DNA of 36,075 nt, taken from Bryobacterales bacterium (lineage in GTDB: Bacteria > Acidobacteriota > Terriglobia > Bryobacterales > Bryobacteraceae). Positions within the stretch are counted from its first letter, which is position 1. The number at the start of each line of letters is the position of its first letter. A program made the position numbers and the translations under genes. The notes under the pieces were generated by a model. The model saw nothing but the letters and a program-made list of their open reading frames with translations. It was not told the origin of the DNA and made no database searches. The stretch covers positions 1 to 36,075 of the forward strand of contig JADLCT010000044.1 in the NCBI GenBank assembly GCA_020847045.1, read 5' to 3'. Shown here piece after piece: positions 1 through 6,799 of this stretch.

Positions 1-365
1 CGGCTGACAGCGGCGCGCTCATCAATCTGAACCCGCTTCCTGGCGAGCAGGCGCGCTATGTGCCCCGTGGCGGTTCCGGTGTGAGCAAGGTGCACGGCCT
101 GCTCACCATCTACCCAGGCGCCGAACCGGAAACGCGCACGCTCTACCTCAGCGGACTACACTCATGGACCACTAGCGGAGCGGCGCAATACGCCGTCAGC
201 CCGGAACACTTGGCTGAGTTGGACAGCCGCCTGGCGGCCGACCCTCCCAGCGGTCCGCGCGGCCGGAGGTCTCCCTACTTCCAGGTGCTGCTCGAGGTGG
301 AGGGCAAGGCCGACCAGGTGCGGCACGTCCAATACGTCACCCACCGCTACCTGCCGCTGCCTTAA
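1..365 (+). CDS. C-terminal fragment of an unrecognised protein (5' end outside window)
   Basis: An open frame runs from base 3, at the window edge, to the TAA at 363-365, giving about 120 residues. The first codons already read as protein (ADSGALINLNPLPGEQ), so the real start lies upstream and the GTG at 60 is internal. The pattern LNPLPGEQ..Y, then a hydrophobic strand ending LYLSGLHSWTT, then SPEHLAEL and YFQVLLEV reminds me of a C-terminal domain attached to winged-helix regulators in Acidobacteria. That is recollection, not a demonstrated match. The stop codon is shared with the convergent PRC-barrel gene: the four bases TTAA at 362-365 encode both stops. Function not assigned. Confidence 0.7.
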   Translation, partial: ADSGALINLNPLPGEQARYVPRGGSGVSKVHGLLTIYPGAEPETRTLYLSGLHSWTTSGAAQYAVSPEHLAELDSRLAADPPSGPRGRRSPYFQVLLEVEGKADQVRHVQYVTHRYLPLP

Positions 366-1057
366 CCGGGCCCGGCACCCCGCCCCGCGGCCTGTTTCGT
401 CCGGGCCGGTGGCGCGGGCGCGGTTTCCATCTCCGCGCGCGTCATATTGAACCGGACCAGCTTTTCACGCCACGAAATCTCCAGCACGCGGCGCCGCTCA
501 AGCATCACCACCTTGTGCGGCCACCACTCGCCCAGGGCGACGCGCAACGCAGTGATCTCCCACGTCTGGGAGTCCACATAGAAGTCCTCAACAAACCCGG
601 CGAAACCTTCGCCTGACCACGCCCGGTAGGAGGTCACCTCTCGGAAGCTACGCAGGTGCGGGTCGCCGCGCGGCGTCTCTTCGGTGGCGTTGGTGACGGC
701 TTCCGGAGGCGGCGTGAGCGTGTAGGGCTCCATCGTCCAATACGCCGGCCAGCCGTAGTGAACCTGCATTTCGATCTCGTGCTGCCTCGACACGGGCGCA
801 TCGGTATCGACAGGAGGCGAGTTCCGCACCTGCTCCTTGGTCAGCGGCACGCAAAGCTGCCGCCGTTCCCAGGCCGTCGCGGAAACGATGCCCGCGGCAA
901 TCAGCACACGCCTGCGGTGGAACCACCGTCCGGTCTCCACAACGAGGTAGCGCACCCGCCACTCGGCATCGTCGAAAAAGAAATCGTGCACCTTCCCGAG
1001 ATCGCCATCCTGTTCTTGCATGGCAAAGCCGAGCAGGCTGTCGAGCGGCCAGAGCAT
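362..1057 (-). CDS. PRC-barrel domain protein, two PRC modules
   Basis: 231 residues starting MLWPLDSLLGFAM. Two PRC-barrel-like modules are visible. The first (about residues 5-55) has the hallmark run LGKVHDFFFDD, then WRVRYLVVETG and RRVLIAAGIV. The second (about 150-205) repeats it as GFVEDFYVDSQTWEITALRVALG, followed by RRVLEISW. PRC-barrels are small beta domains that bind proteins or RNA, and paired PRC proteins of this size are common soluble proteins of unknown role. The tail (about 210-231) is Ala/Pro-rich and probably disordered. The open frame continues upstream of 1057 but there it runs antisense to the TonB receptor and its terminator, so the ATG at 1057 is preferred. A TACAAT lies 8 bases upstream with no clear Shine-Dalgarno sequence, suggesting a near-leaderless message. 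Confidence 0.85.
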   Translation of the reverse strand: MLWPLDSLLGFAMQEQDGDLGKVHDFFFDDAEWRVRYLVVETGRWFHRRRVLIAAGIVSATAWERRQLCVPLTKEQVRNSPPVDTDAPVSRQHEIEMQVHYGWPAYWTMEPYTLTPPPEAVTNATEETPRGDPHLRSFREVTSYRAWSGEGFAGFVEDFYVDSQTWEITALRVALGEWWPHKVVMLERRRVLEISWREKLVRFNMTRAEMETAPAPPARTKQAAGRGAGPG

Positions 1058-1065
1058 GACCGCCC

Positions 1066-1071
1066 ATTGTA
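1066..1071 (-). promoter_or_regulatory. Candidate -10 element of the PRC-barrel gene
   Basis: On the minus strand TACAAT (5/6 match to TATAAT) ends 8 bases before the ATG at 1057, so transcription would begin at or within a couple of bases of the start codon. The gene needs its own promoter because an intrinsic terminator (1140-1177) separates it from the upstream TonB receptor. No convincing -35 is visible 16-18 bases upstream. Confidence 0.35.
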
Positions 1072-1139
1072 GCGCCGCCGCCGGGCGCCGTAGCGCCCCA
1101 ATGGCCTGTGCACCGGGCCACATGCCGGCGCTCTGGTCC

Positions 1140-1177
1140 AAAAAACAATGGGCGCGACCTGGGGAGAAGTCGCGCCC
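1140..1177 (-). terminator. Intrinsic terminator after the 984-residue TonB receptor
   Basis: A perfect 9-bp GC-rich stem (GGGCGCGAC at 1150-1158 pairing with GTCGCGCCC at 1169-1177) encloses a 10-base loop. On the minus strand the stem is followed by ATTG and a run of six T residues (A run at 1140-1145 on the plus strand). It lies 56 bases beyond the TonB receptor stop codon. This is the textbook Rho-independent shape and the clearest terminator in the window. Confidence 0.88.
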
Positions 1178-1233
1178 GCCTGCCTTGGCCAGGGTGGGTG
1201 GGAGGCCGCGGCAGGAACCCTGTGAAGCCGGTC

Positions 1234-4188
1234 TTAGAAAGAGAACCGCAGCGACAGCTCGATCCGCCGGTTCGGTCCGGCGCTGCCGCCCATCGGTCCG
1301 AAACCGCCCGCGGTCTGTGTCGAGATGCCGAACAACGGCGAAAGCAGATTGCCCGTGGGCGTAGCCAGATTCACCGTGTTCAGCAGGTTTCGCGCCTGAA
1401 CCGAGAGCGTCAGATTGTACTTCTTCCGCGAGGTTCCGCCGCCGAACATCCCGCCCGGTCCGCCATGGCCTCCGCCAGGACCACCATGGAATCCGCCGCC
1501 CCCGCGCATGCCCCGGCCGCCGCCCGGTGGCGGACCCATCGGCATATCGCCGCCCGGACCGGACTGCCCGGCCCCGCCCTCGCCGCCAAAGCTCCACGTC
1601 TTGCCCAGCCTCATATTGACCGAGAACTGGCTCGGGCCACGCCCGTAGTTCCGCGGAATGATCGTGTCGTTCGGGCCCGGATTCAGCAGAAAATTGCCAT
1701 ACGCCGTCTGCACCACGCCCGGACCGGTCATGCCGCCCGCAAACGCGGGCCGGTCCAGGAACATCGAGTCGCCATTGGTGTCGCGGCCGGTGACGATATT
1801 GAACGGCGAGCCCGAAGATGCCATCAGGAACGGATTCAGCGAAATGCCCCATTTGGCGTTCAGCGAACCACCCATCACGAAGCGGTGGCGCGTGTCCATT
1901 CTCGTTGGCCCCCACTCGCTGTGCATGTTGTAGGGATCGGCCGGCGAACTGGCGGAGCCATCGGTGTCGCCACGAGAGTAATTCAACAGGTAGAAGCCGA
2001 ACAAACTGACATAGCGGCTGAACCGCGTGTTGAAGTTCGTCATCACCTGATGCTGGCGGCTGAAACCGGTGGACTCATACAGGTAGATGTTGCCTACGTT
2101 GCCGTACGGCCGCTCGCCGCCCGCGTACGGCGTGTTGATATTGCGCGAGCGCAGCAGGTTCACGCCACGGCTGAAGATATAGTTCACCGCCATGGTGGTG
2201 CTCTTCGGCAACTGCCTTTCAATGCCCGCCGAACTCTGGAACAGGTAAGGCGTGCGGATGTTGCTGGCCAGTTGGCGGATGGTCAGCACGTTCGCATACG
2301 GCGCCAGCGCGCCCACCGAAGGCGTGTTCGGGAAGAAGTCGGGATTGGGAACGATGTAGTTCACCTGGTTCACGCCATTGAAGCGCAGAGCGTTCAACGT
2401 GAGCGACTCGTCCACGCGGTCATAGAAAATGCCGCTACCCAGCCGTAGCACCGTCTTGGTGGCTTTCCCGTTGCGGCCATCCAAAGCGTAAGCCAGTCCC
2501 AGCCGCGGAGCGAAGTTGTTATGGTTGCTGATGTTCGTCTGGTCCTCCCAGCGCAGGCCGCCGCTCACCGTCAGCCGCGCCGAAGCCCGCCAGTCCCATG
2601 TGCCGAATAGACCGGAGTCCCACTGGCGCACGTTGGCCGCCGGATTGCCGCCATTGATCGTCAACTGGCTCGCGCCGCCGCCCAGCGTCCGCACCTGTCC
2701 CGCCGTGTACCCCAGCCCCTGGAACAGGAGCGTCCGCCGGTAGCGTTCAAGCGAGGTGATCCGAACCAGATCCGCCCCCTCGATCAACTGGTTGTTCGCG
2801 TCCAGCGCGGGCGCCAGTCCGCCTGCGAATGAGTAGGTGCCGCCGAAGTTGTTCGGCGAAATGTCGTTCATCGTGTTGCCCCGCACACGGCCGCCGAACT
2901 TGAACGTGTGCTTGCCCCGCATGTAGCTGGTGGAGTTGTTGAACTCGTAGCCGTTCGTGCGCTGGTTCGCCAAACCCATCTGCGCGCCGCCGCCATCGAA
3001 CGCATCCAGAACATTGATGGCCGCCAGCGTATTGTCGCCATCCCGCACCAGCGTCGAGCGCCGGTACATGAAGCGGAACTCGTTGATCGCCCGCGCGCTC
3101 AGCACGGCCGTCTCGGTCAGTTGCAGCGTATGATCCCGGTCGCGCGTATCATAGGCGCGCGATGGCAGCGCGAACTCGCCCACGCCGCGGTTCTCCGAGT
3201 TCATCGGCGAAAAGGCGTACCGCAGCACCATCGTATGCTTCTCGCTGAGCGCATAGTCCAGGCGCGGCGAAATCGAATACCGCGTCTGCGGCGTCACCAC
3301 GGCCTGCTGGAACGGCGTGGGAATCAACTGCGTGTTCAAGATCGTGGCGTTCACCACGGCATTCTCATTCACGTTGCGGCCCTCGATGTCCAGTCCGAAC
3401 GACGACTTCTTGTTCAGCGGCCCCGAGATGCGGCCCCCGTACATACGCGTCTGATACGGCGGCTTGTTCGTCGCGAACGGGTTCCGCGAGTTCAACGCCT
3501 CATCGCTGAAATTGAAAAAGGCATCGCCACGGAACTTGTCCGTGCCCGGCTTGGTGAGAATCTCGATGCGGCCAAACCCGATGCGGTCAAACTCCGCCGA
3601 ATAGGGATTGCGGTTGATGCGGATCTCGCGAATCGACGACTTCGGCGGCATGTTCCCGCCCGTAAAGCCGTCAATGTAGATCTGCCCGCCGTTGGGACCC
3701 GCGCCAGGACCGGCCAGCGCCTGCAACTCGTCGGACAGCGTATCGGGATCGTCGGAAAAGCTCTTCAGATCTTCCTCACGCAGCGTGATCGCGCCGGCGT
3801 TGTCCACAGGATCTGTGGTTACGCCCTGCACTTCGTCCTGCACGTTTACTTTCTCCGACTGCGTGGCAATGGCCATCTGCACGTCGAAAGTGAGCATCGA
3901 CTGCACGTCCAGACCCTCCACCGCGTAAGGCGTGAAGCCCTTGGACTGCACCACCAGCGTATAGTTGCCCGGTCGGGTGACGCGTACTTCATACACGCCC
4001 AGTTCATTCGTCGTGGTGCGCTGCTCGCGTCCGTTGGCGTCGCGCAGCCGGACATCGGCTTTGGGAATCACGGCCCCCGATGGGTCGGTGACACGCCCGC
4101 GCATGCCCGCTGTTTGCGCAACGGCCGCCGGTCCAACAAGTGCCGCGCCACACAGCGCCAGCGTCATCAAGGTTTGGTGAACATTCAT
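1234..4188 (-). CDS. TonB-dependent receptor, Oar-like, with glycine-rich insertion near the C-terminus
   Basis: 984 residues from the MNVHQTLMTLALCGAAL start; an ATG 36 bases further upstream is possible, but the signal peptide (about 1-24, ending AVAQ) and the AGGT-type ribosome site favour 4188. Order: carboxypeptidase-regulatory-like beta domain (about 28-110, GRVTDPSGAVIPKADV), plug (about 115-260, including IYIDGFTGGNMPPKSSI and FGRIEILTKPGTDKF), then a 22-strand-type barrel ending in aromatic LSLRFSF. Such receptors import large ligands across the outer membrane using TonB energy. Between about residues 868 and 920 sits a Gly/Pro/Met/His-rich stretch (MPMGPPPGGGRGMRGGGG and more) just before the last barrel strands. 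It starts 39 bases after the upstream gene, so it should share the Cpx-like operon. Ligand unknown. Confidence 0.9.
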   Translation of the reverse strand: MNVHQTLMTLALCGAALVGPAAVAQTAGMRGRVTDPSGAVIPKADVRLRDANGREQRTTTNELGVYEVRVTRPGNYTLVVQSKGFTPYAVEGLDVQSMLTFDVQMAIATQSEKVNVQDEVQGVTTDPVDNAGAITLREEDLKSFSDDPDTLSDELQALAGPGAGPNGGQIYIDGFTGGNMPPKSSIREIRINRNPYSAEFDRIGFGRIEILTKPGTDKFRGDAFFNFSDEALNSRNPFATNKPPYQTRMYGGRISGPLNKKSSFGLDIEGRNVNENAVVNATILNTQLIPTPFQQAVVTPQTRYSISPRLDYALSEKHTMVLRYAFSPMNSENRGVGEFALPSRAYDTRDRDHTLQLTETAVLSARAINEFRFMYRRSTLVRDGDNTLAAINVLDAFDGGGAQMGLANQRTNGYEFNNSTSYMRGKHTFKFGGRVRGNTMNDISPNNFGGTYSFAGGLAPALDANNQLIEGADLVRITSLERYRRTLLFQGLGYTAGQVRTLGGGASQLTINGGNPAANVRQWDSGLFGTWDWRASARLTVSGGLRWEDQTNISNHNNFAPRLGLAYALDGRNGKATKTVLRLGSGIFYDRVDESLTLNALRFNGVNQVNYIVPNPDFFPNTPSVGALAPYANVLTIRQLASNIRTPYLFQSSAGIERQLPKSTTMAVNYIFSRGVNLLRSRNINTPYAGGERPYGNVGNIYLYESTGFSRQHQVMTNFNTRFSRYVSLFGFYLLNYSRGDTDGSASSPADPYNMHSEWGPTRMDTRHRFVMGGSLNAKWGISLNPFLMASSGSPFNIVTGRDTNGDSMFLDRPAFAGGMTGPGVVQTAYGNFLLNPGPNDTIIPRNYGRGPSQFSVNMRLGKTWSFGGEGGAGQSGPGGDMPMGPPPGGGRGMRGGGGFHGGPGGGHGGPGGMFGGGTSRKKYNLTLSVQARNLLNTVNLATPTGNLLSPLFGISTQTAGGFGPMGGSAGPNRRIELSLRFSF

Positions 4189-4227
4189 CTGCAACCTGCT
4201 TTTCGAATCACAAAAGGTACCCATGCG

Positions 4228-5367
4228 TTACGGCATCATCCCGATGCCCAAACCGCCCAACCCGCCTTCGCCACCCGCGCCGCCGCCCATGCCGGAGGAG
4301 CCTCCCATCGAAAGGCCCGGCCCCTGGCGCGCCTGCGACGCCTGGTGGCTGGCCGCCAGCATGTCCAGAATCGGCTGCGCGCCGGCCAGCAGCGTAATCG
4401 CCGTGAAGGTGTCCGGCTTCGCCCCCAGCGTGCTGGCGACGATCACGGTGTCGCCCGGCTTCAGCGAAGAAAACTCCACCGCCGGCATCCGCTCCAGCAT
4501 GCCGCCAAGATCCGGAGGCCCACCGCCCGGATGTGGCCCGCCCGCGCGAGGCCCCATCGGGCCTTCCCCACGAGGCCCCATCTCCGGTCTGCGCCCCATC
4601 ATCATGCCCATCTGCGCCGGCGCCATTTTCAAGGTGGAATCGGCCGTCGTGTGCACCGTCAAGGTCTTCTTGCCGTCGGCTTCCTTCAACTGAAGCGACT
4701 TCGCCGCCGCATCCACATGCAACACCGTGCCGGCGAATGTACGGAAAGTGCCAAACACAACGCGCTCGGCTTTCAGTTGGGAAGCCGCCTCGTTCTTCTC
4801 CCCAAGCGCGCGCAACTGGTCGCCCTTCTTTATTTCCTCAACCTTCGCCGCCACCGCGTCGCTGAACTTCACCGAATCCGGCGCATAACGCTTAACTTCG
4901 GCCTTCTCATCCACATCCACCGTGAATGTCCTCGTCTCCATGCCCACGCGCGTGCGCAGTTTCACCTGCCTGTCCTTGGCGTCCACGCTCTCCACAACGC
5001 CAAACACGCCGCGCTCGCGCCACATCTGCCGTTCAGCGTCATTCTTTTGCGAGATCTCCCGCGCCGTCATCACAATCAGCGAATCGGCCAGAATGCCGCC
5101 ATCGGCCGTGACGCCGCGGACAATCACGCGGTCTCCGTTCCGCACATCGGCCAGCGTGATGGCTTGCGCCTTGCTCAAATCCCGCTCGCCCGGCGCCACC
5201 TTTTGCAAGCGCGCTTGCGGCGTCGGCAGCACGGTGGTCTTTTGTCCCTGATCGGTAGTCACCTGAATCGCCTTGCCATCGGTGGCCGTGACCGTGCCTA
5301 ACAGCCTCGCCGGCTGCTGCGCAAAGAGGGTCAGGGTTGTAAGTAAGAAAAAAAGTAAGTAGTTCAT
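4228..5367 (-). CDS. Exported protein with three beta-repeat modules (DUF5666-like) and Gly/Met/Pro-rich segments
   Basis: 379 residues. A signal peptide is evident (MNYLLFFLLTTLTLFA, cleavage near residue 16). Three related short beta modules follow: LGTVTATDGKAIQV (about 23-37), FGVVESVDAKDRQVKL (about 122-137) and AGTVLHVDAAAKSLQL (about 212-227). Each ends in a statement of the type 'GDRVIVRG' or 'GDTVIVAS', as in DUF5666-type exported proteins. Residues 248-292 are rich in Gly, Pro and Met (MGMMMGRRPEMGPRGEGPMG), and the last 26 residues are almost pure Gly/Met. The ribosome site AGGACCAGG abuts the ATG. It lies between the LTxxQ protein (27-base gap) and the TonB receptor (39-base gap), so all three are probably one transcript. 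A periplasmic or surface role is inferred; the Met-rich parts could bind metal, which is speculation. Confidence 0.8.
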   Translation of the reverse strand: MNYLLFFLLTTLTLFAQQPARLLGTVTATDGKAIQVTTDQGQKTTVLPTPQARLQKVAPGERDLSKAQAITLADVRNGDRVIVRGVTADGGILADSLIVMTAREISQKNDAERQMWRERGVFGVVESVDAKDRQVKLRTRVGMETRTFTVDVDEKAEVKRYAPDSVKFSDAVAAKVEEIKKGDQLRALGEKNEAASQLKAERVVFGTFRTFAGTVLHVDAAAKSLQLKEADGKKTLTVHTTADSTLKMAPAQMGMMMGRRPEMGPRGEGPMGPRAGGPHPGGGPPDLGGMLERMPAVEFSSLKPGDTVIVASTLGAKPDTFTAITLLAGAQPILDMLAASHQASQARQGPGLSMGGSSGMGGGAGGEGGLGGLGIGMMP

Positions 5368-5394
5368 CCTGGTCCTGTTCGTGTTCGCCCGCCC

Positions 5395-5823
5395 TTACAA
5401 CTGCCGCGCCGGTCCGCCTCGCGAGCTGCCCGGCAAAGAATCACGCCGTTCGCTCATCATCTTTTGGTACTCGGCATTCTGCTCATCCGTGAGCGCCTCG
5501 CTAATTCGTTTCGCCGTAACTGCGCGGCTCTCCCTCATCGTCCGCAGAACTGCTTCCGGCAACGGCGATCCTGGCGCCGTCTTGTCCCACACCTCGGCCA
5601 TCTGCTTACTCTGCGCGTCCAGAAAAGGCTTGATTTCCGACTCCTGAGCCGCCGTCAAATTCAGACGGGCCTTCAGCGCACCCAACTGCTGCTGCGCCAT
5701 CTTCGACGGATCCATGCGCGGCAAGCCGTCCGGACGCTGCGACAGAATCACACCCGCGCCGCAAATGAGCGCCAGTGCCGCCATCACCGCCGTCTGTACT
5801 CGTAACCAGGAATCCTGCCTCAT
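5395..5823 (-). CDS. CpxP/Spy-like envelope protein with two LTxxQ motifs
   Basis: 142 residues. A hydrophobic segment (about 10-29, TAVMAALALICGAGVI) is a signal anchor or signal peptide, so the rest is periplasmic. Two LTxxQ motifs are present, LTAAQ at 56-60 and LTDEQ at 111-115, each opening a helix (ESEIKPFLDAQSKQM; NAEYQKMMSERR). Two such motifs define the LTxxQ family of periplasmic chaperone/sensor-inhibitor proteins (CpxP, Spy, ZraP). CpxP restrains the CpxA kinase, and Spy protects unfolded proteins. The ribosome site GGGAGGCAGGCAGGTC precedes the ATG. It is divergent from a CpxR/CpxA-like pair across a region with two CpxR-like boxes, exactly the arrangement of enterobacterial cpxP. 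It leads the three-gene minus-strand operon. Confidence 0.8.
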   Translation of the reverse strand: MRQDSWLRVQTAVMAALALICGAGVILSQRPDGLPRMDPSKMAQQQLGALKARLNLTAAQESEIKPFLDAQSKQMAEVWDKTAPGSPLPEAVLRTMRESRAVTAKRISEALTDEQNAEYQKMMSERRDSLPGSSRGGPARQL

Positions 5824-5864
5824 GACCTGCCTGCCTCCCTTTCTTCATCTCCAGCTTCTCAGCC

Positions 5865-5878
5865 GAACGTAAACGTTC
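5865..5878. promoter_or_regulatory. Perfect palindrome in the leader of the CpxP-like operon
   Basis: GAACGT-AA-ACGTTC is a perfect 6+2+6 inverted repeat, 42 bases upstream of the CpxP-like start codon and 22 bases from the first GTAAA box. Its symmetry suits a dimeric regulator other than the OmpR-family one, which uses direct repeats. No family can be named from it. Confidence 0.4.
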
Positions 5879-5900
5879 TATGTGGACCTCGCCCTGTTTG

Positions 5901-5918
5901 TGTAAAGGTTGGGTAAAT
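5901..5918 (+). promoter_or_regulatory. CpxR-like box 1
   Basis: TGTAAAGGTTGGGTAAAT contains two GTAAA half-sites whose starts are 11 bp apart. OmpR/PhoB-family regulators bind tandem half-sites with this periodicity, and the enterobacterial CpxR box is GTAAA repeated after a short spacer. This copy is proximal to the CpxP-like operon. On the minus strand its end reads TTTACA, which could serve as a -35 element, though the best -10 (TAGAAC) is about 20 bases away. Confidence 0.7.
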
Positions 5919-5962
5919 GTTGAAACTTTAGTCTTTTCCGTTTCATCCCCTTTCGCCACGCA

Positions 5963-5980
5963 TGTAAAGGTTGGGTAAAT
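5963..5980 (+). promoter_or_regulatory. CpxR-like box 2
   Basis: An exact second copy of the 18-bp box, in the same orientation and 62 bp from the first (about six helical turns, so the same DNA face). It lies just upstream of a weak promoter candidate for the response regulator (ATGACA at 5983-5988, TACTAT at 6008-6013, spacer 19). This is a fitting place for activation or autoregulation. Confidence 0.7.
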
Positions 5981-6043
5981 CCATGACAAAATTACTCTTT
6001 CTCTGTGTACTATCGAAGGGGAGAGAAGGAGGCGGCGTCACAC

Positions 6044-6799
6044 ATGAATGGTCCGGCGGCCTTGGAGACCGCGGCTTCCCCAACCCGGCTGCTCATTGTG
6101 GACGATGACGAGAAGCTCGCCCGCCTGCTCCGCGACTACCTCGAACCGCTCGGCTATCAGGTTGATCTCGTGCACAATGGTTCGGCCGGATTGAAGCTGG
6201 CTCTGGAAGGAACTTATTCAGCCGTGATCCTCGACGTCATGATGCCGGGTATGAATGGCATGGAGGTCCTGCGGGAGCTGCGCAAGTCCAGCCAGGTCCC
6301 CGTGCTCATGCTGACGGCCCTCGGCGACGAACCGGACCGCATCGCCGGCCTCGAAGTGGGCGCCGACGATTACCTGCCCAAAACTTTTTCCACGCGCGAA
6401 CTTCTTGCCCGGCTCCGCGCCGTGCTGCGCCGCTCCTATCTCACCACCCGCGCCCAGTCGCGCGAGGAGGATGCCGGCGCTCATGTCACGGTCGGTCCGC
6501 TCACGATCCACCCCGAAGCCCGCGAGGTGATGCTCGATGGAAAGCTCCTCGTGCTGACTCCCATCGAGTACGACATGCTGCTGTCACTCGCCCGGGGGGC
6601 CGGGCGCGTCAAAACCCGCGAAGCCCTTCTGCTCGAAGTCGCCGACCGCGATTTCGAGTCCTTTGACCGCTCCATCGACGTTCACATCTCATCCCTGCGC
6701 AAGAAGCTTGGCGACGATCCGAAATCACCACGGTTCATCGAAACCGTGCGCGGCGCGGGCTACCGCATGAGAAAGCCCAGAGGCGAGGCATGGGAATGA
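6044..6799 (+). CDS. cpxR: OmpR-family response regulator, CpxR-like
   Basis: 251 residues. Receiver domain (about 14-132): acidic pocket D20-D22, phospho-acceptor D64 in ILDVMMPGMNG, T91, Y110 and K113. Winged-helix output domain (about 150-245), ending with the OmpR-type RSIDVHISSLRKKLG and ETVRGAGYRM. By eye GLEVGADDYLP, the FDR+ID.HIS core and the overall length match CpxR more closely than PhoB or OmpR. The residue after the conserved Lys is Thr (PKTF), where most receivers have Pro. The ATG at 6044 is chosen because AAGGAGG lies 11 bases upstream; the longer frame to 6005 lacks one. It overlaps the kinase gene by 10 bases. Two 18-bp GTAAA boxes upstream suggest autoregulation. Confidence 0.88.
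   Translation: MNGPAALETAASPTRLLIVDDDEKLARLLRDYLEPLGYQVDLVHNGSAGLKLALEGTYSAVILDVMMPGMNGMEVLRELRKSSQVPVLMLTALGDEPDRIAGLEVGADDYLPKTFSTRELLARLRAVLRRSYLTTRAQSREEDAGAHVTVGPLTIHPEAREVMLDGKLLVLTPIEYDMLLSLARGAGRVKTREALLLEVADRDFESFDRSIDVHISSLRKKLGDDPKSPRFIETVRGAGYRMRKPRGEAWE

Noticed and set aside
1440..1580. Tandem DNA repeat or CRISPR-like array
   Set aside because: The repetitive look comes from Gly/Pro codons of the receptor's low-complexity segment, in frame, with no regular repeat unit or spacers.
1058..1915. Upstream extension of the PRC-barrel reading frame
   Set aside because: It would cross the intrinsic terminator and run into the receptor gene. The extra 286 residues show no fold and the PRC module begins right after the Met at 1057.
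2908..5301. Open frame of 797 codons on the plus strand
   Set aside because: It runs antisense across the TonB receptor and the three-repeat gene, with Arg/His-rich, low-diversity composition and no recognisable domain. It is a by-product of high GC.
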